NCBI GenBank assembly: GCA_002493865.1
Contig: DLAC01000050.1
Coordinates: 1 to 27,030 of the forward strand
Reading direction: 5' to 3'
From: Caryophanales bacterium UBA7057
Lineage (GTDB): Bacteria > Bacillota_I > Bacilli_A > RF39 > UBA660
Length of the DNA stretch: 27,030 nucleotides
Part shown: positions 15,355 to 21,389 of the stretch, one piece after another
How the letters are laid out: each line of letters starts with the position of its first letter
How positions within the stretch are numbered: the first letter of the stretch is position 1
Notes under the pieces: model-generated
What the model saw: only the letters and a program-made list of their open reading frames with translations
Database searches by the model: none
What the model was told of the DNA's origin: nothing
Made by a program: the position numbers and the translations under genes

Positions 15355-16120
15355 ATTCGTCCTCCTCTCCAATGAAATCATTTGCCATCTTAAATAAGAA
15401 ATCAGACTCTTTTTTGTATTTCTTTTCCCAAGTTTTTTCATCTAATGTTGGAATGATTCCTTCTAGTAAATATCCAGTTAAATTTTTAACATACAATTTT
15501 GTAGATAATGTATAGTCAATCTTCCATTCAATCATTGTATGAATATCAAAGTCACTAAAATAGTTTTGACTTGGCATATAGCTCTCATTTAAAATTACTC
15601 GAAAATGATCCATCTCTATATCCTTCATAATGGTCATAAAGTTTTTACTATTCTTTAAATCCATTAAATCATTAGACATTAAATAAACTAACAAATCAGA
15701 GTGATCATAAATAATAATATTATTTTTAGAAAATCCATGTGTTGTATCCACCAAAATAACATCGTAAGAAAAGGATACTCTTTCTAACAGAGTGCTTAAA
15801 TAACGAATCTCTATCTTGGTAGCATGTCTTGGATCTTTTGGACAAGAAATTACATCAATCCATTCATTATAAGAAGAAATATAGTCATCTACTGTTTGAA
15901 ATCGATTATGCATTAAGTCATCTAAGGCATGATAGATTGTCTTTTGAGGTGAAATGTTTAAAGAAAGGGCTAAAGCACCATTACTAAAATCAAGATCCAC
16001 TAGTAATACTTTCTTTCCCAGTCTTTGATAAACTCCTGCAAGGTTGAGTAGGAAGATACTTTTCCCTACACCACCTTTCATAGAAGTAATTGTTAGGATT
16101 TTTCCCCTTTCGTTTTTCAT
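15332..16120 (-). CDS. tadZ: TadZ/CpaE-like MinD/ParA-family ATPase
   Basis: TadZ-type ATPases place the Tad apparatus in the cell. The 262-aa protein has the deviant Walker A 'SMKGGVGKSIFLLNLAG' (near residue 15), the switch-I 'VDLDFSNGALALSL' and a Walker B-like 'YDVILVDTTHG'. It lacks the N-terminal receiver-like domain of full-length TadZ/CpaE, so it is the short Gram-positive form. A good RBS (TAGGAGGT) precedes ATG 16120. It lies between the minor pilin genes and tadA, and its end overlaps tadA. A stand-alone septum-site MinD is excluded by the operon context. Confidence 0.85.
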   Translation of the reverse strand: MKNERGKILTITSMKGGVGKSIFLLNLAGVYQRLGKKVLLVDLDFSNGALALSLNISPQKTIYHALDDLMHNRFQTVDDYISSYNEWIDVISCPKDPRHATKIEIRYLSTLLERVSFSYDVILVDTTHGFSKNNIIIYDHSDLLVYLMSNDLMDLKNSKNFMTIMKDIEMDHFRVILNESYMPSQNYFSDFDIHTMIEWKIDYTLSTKLYVKNLTGYLLEGIIPTLDEKTWEKKYKKESDFLFKMANDFIGEEDEYGKEDVH

Positions 16121-16129
16121 ACATACCTC

Positions 16130-16474
16130 CTACCTACTACATTCTACAGAAATTGAAACTGTAGTTTTATAATTTAAAAATAATGAATTAACATCTTTTT
16201 TTAAGGTGATTGATTTTCTTTGAAAATCCCCTTCCACTTTTTCCATTTGAACGTCCTTATCATTTTCCAAAATTAGTTTTCGTACTTTCTCCTCACTATT
16301 TCCAAGAAGAGAATACTCACAAGCAATCTCTGCGATATGGTTGAGATTTTTCTGTTCATATTTTAAAGTAAAATAAGAAAAAAGTGCATATACACCTAAC
16401 AGGATTACAGGTAATAAAATAACAAACAAAACTAAAACCTGTCCTCGATGGTTGAAAGGACTACCCCTCCTCAT
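16130..16474 (-). CDS. TadE/TadG-like pseudopilin, second copy
   Basis: The 114-aa protein has the typical N-terminal signal, basic residues then 'GQVLVLFVILLPVILLGVYA', followed by a soluble tail. The G-Q boundary fits a prepilin-peptidase site, but the Glu expected five residues into the mature protein is replaced (GQVLVLF), as in TadG-like members. Minor pseudopilins of this type help initiate or stabilise the Flp fibre. ATG 16474 overlaps the end of the preceding tadE by 14 bases, with AAAGGGTG upstream. Sequence beyond the helix is not recognisable. Confidence 0.75.
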   Translation of the reverse strand: MRRGSPFNHRGQVLVLFVILLPVILLGVYALFSYFTLKYEQKNLNHIAEIACEYSLLGNSEEKVRKLILENDKDVQMEKVEGDFQRKSITLKKDVNSLFLNYKTTVSISVECSR

Positions 16475-16814
16475 ATGGAATCACCCTTTCAATTTTGATA
16501 TGGTTTTCACCTAAGATTTTATCAAGTCCTGGAGTTAGAAAGGAAAGATGAAGTGTTGTTTTGATTTTCATATAAGAATCTTCATCATTTACTTCTAAAG
16601 TAGCTTCTTCCGTTTGCCCTTCGTTTAATACACGGAGAGCTTCCTCATAATTCTTATGTTGCTTCAATACTTCGATACTTTCTTCAAAGCGGTTTTCTAG
16701 TTCTACTTTCTCATAAAAAAGGCGGCCAAAATCAATCACTATAAAAAGAATCAGTAAAAACACTGGTAGAATTAATACAAATTCGATTAAGGCTTGTCCT
16801 TCTTCTTTTCGCAT
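16461..16814 (-). CDS. tadE: TadE-like pseudopilin
   Basis: This 117-aa protein has the TadE signature directly at the N-terminus: 'EEGQALIEFVLILPVFLLIL' followed by 'VIDFGRLFYEK'. Cleavage is expected between Gly and Gln, and Glu at the fifth mature position is present. TadE proteins are minor pseudopilins of Tad systems. AGGGGTGG precedes ATG 16814. A promoter-like extended -10 (minus-strand TATAAT at 16846-16841, preceded by TGG) lies between the flp terminator and this gene, so it can be transcribed apart from flp. Confidence 0.85.
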   Translation of the reverse strand: MRKEEGQALIEFVLILPVFLLILFIVIDFGRLFYEKVELENRFEESIEVLKQHKNYEEALRVLNEGQTEEATLEVNDEDSYMKIKTTLHLSFLTPGLDKILGENHIKIERVIPYEEG

Positions 16815-16840
16815 CTCTATGCCACCCCTATTATGATTTC

Positions 16841-16846
16841 ATTATA
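16841..16846 (-). promoter_or_regulatory. Internal extended -10 promoter before tadE
   Basis: Minus-strand TGGTATAAT, 27 bases before tadE and just after the flp terminator. The -35 region (TTTTCT) is poor. Confidence 0.45.
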
Positions 16847-16851
16847 CCATA

Positions 16852-16886
16852 GAGAAAGAAAAAAGAAAATCTTTTTCAAGATTCCC
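16852..16886 (-). terminator. Terminator directly after flp, probably partial
   Basis: GGGAATCTT pairs with AAGATTTTC (two G-U pairs) and is followed by TTTTTTCTTTC on the minus strand. The flp stop codon touches the stem. Placed after the major pilin, it would give excess pilin over assembly proteins. Confidence 0.7.
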
Positions 16887-17170
16887 TAATCTAAATTTTC
16901 ATCAAGAAATTTTTCTAAATCTTCTTCTGAATCCTCTTTTGAGTCTTCTTTGGAATCAGAGCAGGTTCCACCTCCTGGTTTTTTTCCTGGAACATAGGTA
17001 GTTCCAGAAATAGAACATGAAGTTTTGGTCATAGCGTCCATCACATATCCACCCAAAATCTTAACAGCAGCAATAATCACAACGGAAATTAAAGCAATGA
17101 TTAAAACATATTCTACCAAAGCCTGGCCGCTTGTACCTCTAGAACTAATACGACGACTTCCCATTTTCAT
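16886..17170 (-). CDS. flp: Flp-type major pilin with an acidic C-terminal tail
   Basis: The class III signal is clear: a basic leader (MKMGSRRISSRGTSG) is followed by 'QALVEYVLIIALISVVIIAA', with cleavage after Gly15 and Glu five residues into the mature pilin. Flp pilins are usually 50-70 aa before processing. This one has 94 aa, with an added tail that holds two cysteines (TSCSIS and GGTCSD) and an acidic repeat (SKEDSKEDSEEDLE). The cysteines may form a disulfide loop outside the cell. AAAGGTGG precedes ATG 17170. It is the first gene of the tad operon with its own strong promoter and a terminator behind. Confidence 0.88.
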   Translation of the reverse strand: MKMGSRRISSRGTSGQALVEYVLIIALISVVIIAAVKILGGYVMDAMTKTSCSISGTTYVPGKKPGGGTCSDSKEDSKEDSEEDLEKFLDENLD

Positions 17171-17196
17171 ATGGATTCCACCTTTACTTTAACTTA

Positions 17197-17225
17197 AGTT
17201 TATAGGAAATTGGGGTATTTGTCAA
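17197..17225 (-). promoter_or_regulatory. SigA-type promoter of flp
   Basis: Minus-strand TTGACA (17225-17220) is followed after 17 bases by TAAACT or after 15 by TATAAA. The -35 box overlaps the -35 box of the divergent DUF192 gene. Confidence 0.65.
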
Positions 17226-17247
17226 TTTTGTTTTTTGTTTGTATAAT
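17219..17247 (+). promoter_or_regulatory. SigA-type promoter of the DUF192 gene
   Basis: TTGTCA (17219-17224), a 17-base spacer and TATAAT (17242-17247). Transcription would start near 17254, almost at the start codon. Confidence 0.8.
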
Positions 17248-17263
17248 AAAATTGGTGATTACT

Positions 17264-17596
17264 TTGACTAAACAATTAAGAATCGGAAATAAAACAATTG
17301 AAGTTGAAATATGTAATACTTTCTTTCAAAGACTCATTGGATTTATGTTTCAAAAAAAGAAAATTCAAACTGGAAAATGTTTTCCACACTGTAATTCTAT
17401 TCATACTTTCTTTATGTTTCAAAAGATAGATTTAATCCTATGCGATCATGAATTGAAAATTATTTCTATTTATAAAAATTTTTCTAAAAATCGTATCTTA
17501 TGGCCAGTTCGGAATGCTTGGTATGTGTTTGAATTACCATTAGGAAGTATTCAAAATATACAGATTGAGGACCAACTAAAATTAGAAGATTTCTAG
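17264..17596 (+). CDS. DUF192 family protein
   Basis: DUF192 is a small beta-barrel family of unknown biochemical role. The pattern fits: 'FFQRLIGFMFQKK' (usual E-R-x-x-G-L-M), 'SIHTFFMFQKIDLILCD' (usual F-W-M-K-N-x-x-x-P-L-D) and 'YVFELPLGSIQ' (usual Y-V-L-E-L-P-A-G). The frame is open from an ATG at 17210, but that lies inside the promoter, so the protein must start lower down. TTG 17264 has GGTGAT before it and gives 110 aa, the family size. GTG 17255 is the other choice and would be nearly leaderless. The gene diverges from flp with overlapping -35 boxes. No signal peptide remains with either start, so it acts in the cytoplasm. Confidence 0.75.
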   Translation: MTKQLRIGNKTIEVEICNTFFQRLIGFMFQKKKIQTGKCFPHCNSIHTFFMFQKIDLILCDHELKIISIYKNFSKNRILWPVRNAWYVFELPLGSIQNIQIEDQLKLEDF

Positions 17597-17608
17597 TTGT
17601 TATAGAAC

Positions 17609-17655
17609 AAAAGATAAGAGTTAAGTATCAATACTTATAATTCTTATCTTTATTA
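17609..17655. terminator. Long hairpin terminator between convergent DUF192 and GreA-like genes
   Basis: AAAGATAAGA pairs with TCTTATCTTT, and an inner AAGTAT/ATACTT stem extends it. A T-rich stretch follows on the plus strand. The GreA-like stop codon (17621-17623) lies inside. Confidence 0.7.
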
Positions 17656-18112
17656 TTTTGTCATTCACCTTATACTGAAAATCATCTTTTTCGTTTTGAT
17701 ATAATGCCTTTCCTAAAGGACTATTCAAAGAAATTTCTTGAATGTGATTACTATCATCAATCTTCCATTTTCCTACGAGTTGAATCTTTAAAATTTCTGT
17801 TTCTCCCTCTTCGTAGGTAAGTTCTAGCGTAACAATATCATCTAGATCAATCGTTTTCTTATTTGTTTTTTTCCGTTCTACAATTACAATATCCTTCTTC
17901 TTTTTTAATAAGTTATTCTTTTGAACTAGCAAGATATCCTCTTGTCTTGTAGCATCTTCAAAGGGAAAATTATCATGCCACCCGTCTCCTGGTGCTTCTT
18001 TATAAGCTTCTGCCTTGATATTTCTTATTTTCCTAATTTTTGTTTCTAAGTTTTCAATTTCTTTCTGATACTGTTCATATCCTTCTTCTGATAAAAGTAT
18101 TTTCTCCTTCAT
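17621..18112 (-). CDS. GreA/GreB-family transcript cleavage factor-like protein with altered tip
   Basis: Gre factors enter the RNA polymerase secondary channel and stimulate cleavage of backtracked RNA with acidic residues at the tip of a coiled coil. Here an N-terminal coiled coil (residues 8-80, beginning 'LLSEEGYEQYQKEIENLETK') and a C-terminal FKBP-like domain with 'ISLNSPLGKALYQNEKDDF' match the family. The tip, normally G-D-L-S-E-N-A-E-Y, is 'GDGWHDNFPFEDA' (about residues 42-54): Asp at the first acidic position and another acidic residue are kept, but the spacing differs. The length of 163 aa is normal. It may be a Gre paralog with a different output. No second greA is visible here. 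Confidence 0.8.
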   Translation of the reverse strand: MKEKILLSEEGYEQYQKEIENLETKIRKIRNIKAEAYKEAPGDGWHDNFPFEDATRQEDILLVQKNNLLKKKKDIVIVERKKTNKKTIDLDDIVTLELTYEEGETEILKIQLVGKWKIDDSNHIQEISLNSPLGKALYQNEKDDFQYKVNDKIIKIRIISIDT

Positions 18113-18193
18113 TCCATCTCCTTTCGTTCTTCATCTGAAATCTGAGTAAAGTTATTATATCACTCCTATATAGAAAACGAAAGAATTTTTCAA

Positions 18194-18224
18194 TAAAAAA
18201 GAAACTCCTAAGAGTCTCTTCTAG
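18194..18224 (-). terminator. Terminator of obg
   Basis: Minus-strand AGAGACTC, loop TTAG, GAGTTTCT followed by six Ts. It starts right after the obg stop codon. Confidence 0.85.
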
Positions 18225-19499
18225 CTATTTTCTATATTCAAAATTAAAGTCCAATAGATGAACAATATCTCCTTCTTGTGCACCCATTTCTTCTAATTGA
18301 TCATCAATTCCCATCTTACGAAGTCTCTTGGTAAAACGAAGCATTCCATCCTCTGTTTGGAAATTTGTCATCTTAAATAATTTTTCAATTTCCTCGCCAT
18401 GAATAGTAAAGTCCCCATTATCTTCTCTCGTAATGGTATAAGGTTCTTCTTTTTTAAATTTATAAAGAACATGACCTTCAAATTGATTTTCGTCATAAAG
18501 AGGTGTATCAACGGTAGCATCTAATAAATCTGCAAGAGCTGTTAACACTGGATCTAAGCCTTCTTGATTCATTGCACTAATTGGGTAGATTGGAACATCC
18601 ACCTTTTTCTTAAATGCCTTTAGATTTTCTTCTGCATGCTCTAAATCCATTTTATTTGCAATAATAATCTGTGGCTTTTGAATTAATTTTTCACTAAATG
18701 ATTTTAATTCATTTTGGATTACTTGATAATCTTCATAAGGATTTCTTCCCTCAAAACCAGACATATCAATGACATGTGCAATGACTTTGGTTCTTTCAAT
18801 ATGACGAAGGAATCGATCTCCTAGACCTTCTCCTTGACTAGCTCCCTCAATTAATCCTGGTAAATCTGCCATGACAAAACTTCTACCATCTTTACTTTTA
18901 CATACTCCAAGATTTGGGGTTAATGTCGTAAAGTGATAGGCTGCAATTTTAGGTTTCGACTTAGATACTTGTGAAATTAAGGTACTTTTTCCAACACTTG
19001 GAAGTCCAACTAATCCAACATCCGCAAGCATTTTTAATTCTACTTTTAAGTATTTAACTTCCCCAGGTTCTCCTTTTTCTGAAAAGTTAGGTGCAGGATT
19101 ACTCTGAGTTTTAAATGCTGTATTTCCACGACCTCCACGTCCACCGTAAGCTACAATTACTTCGTCCGTTTTCCCTTTTAAATCTGCTACAATCAAGCCA
19201 CTATCTGTATCCGTCACAACCGTTCCTTGTGGAACACGAATGATAATATCTTCACTATTTTTTCCATGGCAATTTTTTCCTTGCCCATTTTCTCCTTTTT
19301 TTCCCTTAATAATACGATTATAACGAAGATCAAGTAAAGTATGAAGACCAGTATCTACTTTAAAAACGATATTGCTACCTCGTCCCCCATTTCCACCATA
19401 GGGACCACCCATTGGAATATATTTTTCACGCCGAAAAGCAAGGCACCCATCTCCACCATTTCCAGCATGTACTTCAATTGTAACCTCATCTATAAACAT
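18225..19499 (-). CDS. obgE: Obg-family GTPase
   Basis: Obg is an essential GTPase in 50S ribosome maturation and stress/sporulation control. The N-terminal Obg domain is glycine-rich ('MGGPYGGNGGRGSNIVF', 'GGRGGRGNTAFKTQSN', residues 1-158). The G domain has 'GLPSVGKSTL', 'DLPGLIEGASQGEGLG', 'NKMD' and the G5-like 'ISAMN'. A C-terminal OCT domain ends the 424-aa protein, the Firmicutes length. ATG 19499 has AAAGGAG. It has its own extended -10 promoter and a terminator, and is separated from rplU-prp-rpmA by an unknown gene, although the four often form one cluster. Confidence 0.97.
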   Translation of the reverse strand: MFIDEVTIEVHAGNGGDGCLAFRREKYIPMGGPYGGNGGRGSNIVFKVDTGLHTLLDLRYNRIIKGKKGENGQGKNCHGKNSEDIIIRVPQGTVVTDTDSGLIVADLKGKTDEVIVAYGGRGGRGNTAFKTQSNPAPNFSEKGEPGEVKYLKVELKMLADVGLVGLPSVGKSTLISQVSKSKPKIAAYHFTTLTPNLGVCKSKDGRSFVMADLPGLIEGASQGEGLGDRFLRHIERTKVIAHVIDMSGFEGRNPYEDYQVIQNELKSFSEKLIQKPQIIIANKMDLEHAEENLKAFKKKVDVPIYPISAMNQEGLDPVLTALADLLDATVDTPLYDENQFEGHVLYKFKKEEPYTITREDNGDFTIHGEEIEKLFKMTNFQTEDGMLRFTKRLRKMGIDDQLEEMGAQEGDIVHLLDFNFEYRK

Positions 19500-19529
19500 A
19501 GATATTTCTCCTTTCTATTTATTATCTCT

Positions 19530-19535
19530 ATTATA
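19530..19535 (-). promoter_or_regulatory. Extended -10 promoter of obg
   Basis: Minus-strand TGTTATAAT, 30 bases before the start. A TTGACT lies 23 bases upstream of the -10, too far for a normal -35. Confidence 0.55.
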
Positions 19536-19562
19536 ACATGATTACTTAAAAAGATATAAGTC

Positions 19563-19595
19563 AAATAAAAAGAGCAAAGAACGATTCTTTGTTCT
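19563..19595 (-). terminator. Terminator of the 161-aa gene
   Basis: Minus-strand AGAACAAAGAA pairs with TTCTTTGCTCT with one mismatch, followed by TTTTATTT. Confidence 0.75.
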
Positions 19596-19617
19596 AAAAT
19601 CTATCTTTCTAATTTCA

Positions 19618-20103
19618 TTATTTCTTGTGATTAAAAACAAATTGTTGACTAATTACTTTCCCAATGACTCTCCCTTTTTCCTCTTCTGTCTTTACCAAAG
19701 TATGAATTGATTTTTCTTTTGGAATTCTATAGATGAGGGGATTTTCATTGTTTTTATCGCTAAGCAATTGATCAGTTGCCACTCCTAATAAATACAATTT
19801 TTGTATTACATAAATATTTTCTGACCAAGCAGGACCTCCTGCAGTATGACCTAACATCGGAAGAGTAATACCTGTTTCTTGACTTAGATAAGGAATTTGA
19901 TCTAATAATTCACCAATTTCTTGCCTATATTGATTTAGTTTTTCTGGATGAAAAGTTATCACATTTGCCCCTGATGGTAATGGATTCAATAACATTGCCC
20001 CTTCTGGAATTTCATCTTCTAATAAGATTGCACTTTGCCATTCACACAATGGCCATTCACATTCTCTAAATATTTTTTCTACATTTTCTCTTGTTAATTT
20101 CAT
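19618..20103 (-). CDS. Unrecognised 161-aa cytoplasmic protein
   Basis: I cannot place this protein in a family. It has no signal peptide or membrane segment. The N-terminal 30 residues include two cysteines and several tryptophans ('ECEWPLCEWQS'). Then comes 'GAMLLNPLPSGANVITFHPE' and a stretch of predicted helix, and 'LPMLGHTAGGPAWSENIYVI', in which the Gly, His and Trp could form an active or binding site. The C-terminus is basic. AAGGAG lies before ATG 20103. It has its own SigA promoter and terminator, between rpmA and obg. Confidence 0.6.
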   Translation of the reverse strand: MKLTRENVEKIFRECEWPLCEWQSAILLEDEIPEGAMLLNPLPSGANVITFHPEKLNQYRQEIGELLDQIPYLSQETGITLPMLGHTAGGPAWSENIYVIQKLYLLGVATDQLLSDKNNENPLIYRIPKEKSIHTLVKTEEEKGRVIGKVISQQFVFNHKK

Positions 20104-20165
20104 AGTGTCTCCTTGACTTTTATCATTTTTGTATAGGCATTTATCTACCTAATAAAATTGGACCT

Positions 20166-20194
20166 ATTACAACATATCTTATTATTTTGGTCAA
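20166..20194 (-). promoter_or_regulatory. SigA-type promoter of the 161-aa gene
   Basis: Minus-strand TTGACC (20194-20189), 17-base spacer, TGTAAT (20171-20166). The leader would be about 55 bases. Confidence 0.65.
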
Positions 20195-20218
20195 AGAAAA
20201 CCGTATAAGCTTTTACAC

Positions 20219-20244
20219 AAAAAAAGAATAGCTCAAACTATTCT
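20219..20244 (-). terminator. Terminator of rplU-prp-rpmA
   Basis: Minus-strand AGAATAG, loop TTTGAG, CTATTCT then seven Ts. The rpmA stop codon (20238-20240) lies within the 5' arm. Confidence 0.9.
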
Positions 20245-20528
20245 TCTACGCTATACACACTTGCTTGTTTTTTATCTCTACCTACACGTTCAAATTTTAC
20301 AATTCCTGAAACTTTAGCAAATAATGTATCATCATTTCCACGACCTACATTATTTCCTGGAAAAATTTTAGTTCCTCTTTGACGATAAATAATAGAACCT
20401 GCAGTTACAAATTCACCATCTGCTGCTTTTGCTCCTAATCTACGTCCTGCAGAATCACGACCATTGGATGTAGATCCTTGTCCTTTATGGTGAGCAAAAT
20501 ATTGTATGTTTAATACTAATCTGTTCAT
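20238..20528 (-). CDS. rpmA: Ribosomal protein bL27 with cleavable N-terminal extension
   Basis: bL27 reaches the peptidyl transferase centre of the 50S subunit. The core 'HHKGQGSTSNGRDSAGRRLG' and 'GNNVGRGNDDTLFAKVSG' is unmistakable. The N-terminal extension MNRLVLNIQYFA fits the Firmicutes L27 leader that Prp cleaves after Phe-Ala (consensus L-x-L-Q-F-F-A), here with Tyr for the first Phe. That sets the mature start at the His-His. The length of 96 aa is normal. It is the last gene of the rplU-prp-rpmA operon, 12 bases after prp. Confidence 0.97.
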   Translation of the reverse strand: MNRLVLNIQYFAHHKGQGSTSNGRDSAGRRLGAKAADGEFVTAGSIIYRQRGTKIFPGNNVGRGNDDTLFAKVSGIVKFERVGRDKKQASVYSVEE

Positions 20529-20540
20529 GTATTCTCCTCC

Positions 20541-20843
20541 TTACTTGACTATTATATTTTTTGGATAACTCTTTGACAATTCTTCTAATAGAGAAATCAT
20601 ATTCTGAATTAATTTCATTCCTATTTCATCCTCTTCTTTGATTTGAATTATCATCTTATTTTTTTCTTCCAAAATCTCTAGATAATTTGGATTCAATTCT
20701 GAAATTCCGTTCACAGTTGTAATTACAATACTACTGACACTACTACAAACAATATCTTTTCCATATTCATCATAGTTTGCATGCCCCGTAATTGTAATTT
20801 CTTGAATTTGTTCTTGGTACTTTTTAACTTTTACTTGAATCAT
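20541..20843 (-). CDS. prp: Ribosomal-processing cysteine protease Prp
   Basis: Prp removes the N-terminal extension of bL27 and is essential in Staphylococcus aureus. The 100-aa protein has the catalytic His in 'ITGHANYDEYGKDIVCSSVS' (His about residue 20) and the catalytic Cys in the same segment (about residue 32). The family spacing of about 12 residues is kept. It sits between rplU and rpmA, the standard place. The nearest RBS is weak, so translation may be coupled to the rplU stop 6 bases upstream. Confidence 0.93.
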   Translation of the reverse strand: MIQVKVKKYQEQIQEITITGHANYDEYGKDIVCSSVSSIVITTVNGISELNPNYLEILEEKNKMIIQIKEEDEIGMKLIQNMISLLEELSKSYPKNIIVK

Positions 20844-20849
20844 TGAAAA

Positions 20850-21152
20850 TTACCCATTAATTTTTTTAATTTCAACTTTTGTATATGGTTGTCTATGTCC
20901 AAGGGTTCTTCTGTTGCTTCTATCTTTTGACTTATACTTAAATACACGGATTTTCTTATTTTTTCCTTGTTTTAAAACAACACCTTCAACACTAGCTTTA
21001 GCGACGTAAGGATTTCCTACTTTACTATCAAGCATTAAAACCTCATCAAAAACAACTTTGTCTCCTTCATTTAAAGCTAACTTTTCGACGAAAATTACGC
21101 TTCCCTCAGAAACACGATATTGTTTACCACCTGTTTTAATCACTGCATTCAT
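20850..21152 (-). CDS. rplU: Ribosomal protein bL21
   Basis: A large-subunit protein that binds 23S rRNA. It begins 'MNAVIKTGGKQYRVSEGSV' and ends 'RTLGHRQPYTKVEIKKING', both diagnostic. ATG 21152 has a perfect AGGAGG and gives 100 aa, the usual length. The frame is open for 34 more codons upstream, but they cover the leader RNA and not protein. It is first in the operon. Confidence 0.97.
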   Translation of the reverse strand: MNAVIKTGGKQYRVSEGSVIFVEKLALNEGDKVVFDEVLMLDSKVGNPYVAKASVEGVVLKQGKNKKIRVFKYKSKDRSNRRTLGHRQPYTKVEIKKING

Positions 21153-21253
21153 GAATATACCTCCTTTATTAGATTTCTGGCTCACTCTTAAGGCAAAGTA
21201 CTCACTTTTTATAACCTTTTCAATGTGGTTTGATACCCAGAAGGCTTCAAACA
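21153..21253 (-). promoter_or_regulatory. Leader region of rplU, possible L21 autoregulatory leader
   Basis: The predicted transcript starts near 21253, so about 100 bases precede the rplU ATG. They contain a short hairpin (AAAGT-GAGT-ACTTT) and a G/C-containing stretch (GTGAGCC). Structured leaders upstream of rplU are known in Firmicutes (the L21 leader family), and this region has the right place and size. I could not confirm the consensus by eye. Confidence 0.35.
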
Positions 21254-21259
21254 TTTAAA

Positions 21260-21288
21260 ATGTTACCATAAGAAACTTGAAAAGTCAA
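21260..21288 (-). promoter_or_regulatory. Strong SigA promoter of rplU
   Basis: Minus-strand TTGACT (21288-21283), 17-base spacer, TAACAT (21265-21260). Confidence 0.85.
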
Positions 21289-21331
21289 TCACTTTTAAAG
21301 AAATACCTTTATAAAATATAGCAAATCATAG

Positions 21332-21360
21332 AAAAAGACGATTGATTAAAATCGACTTTT
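21332..21360 (-). terminator. Terminator of the pgeF-like gene
   Basis: Minus-strand AAAGTCGATT pairs with AATCGTCTTT (one mismatch), followed by TTTTTC. Confidence 0.7.
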
Positions 21361-21389
21361 GACAAATTTTGAGATAAAACTATGAGTAC

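Noticed and set aside
15332..16120. Septum-site MinD or plasmid ParA
   Set aside because: Placed between pilin and pilus ATPase genes with an overlap to tadA, so TadZ is more likely.
21153..21254. N-terminal extension of L21
   Set aside because: The extra 34 codons lie in the leader RNA, and the AGGAGG stands before ATG 21152.
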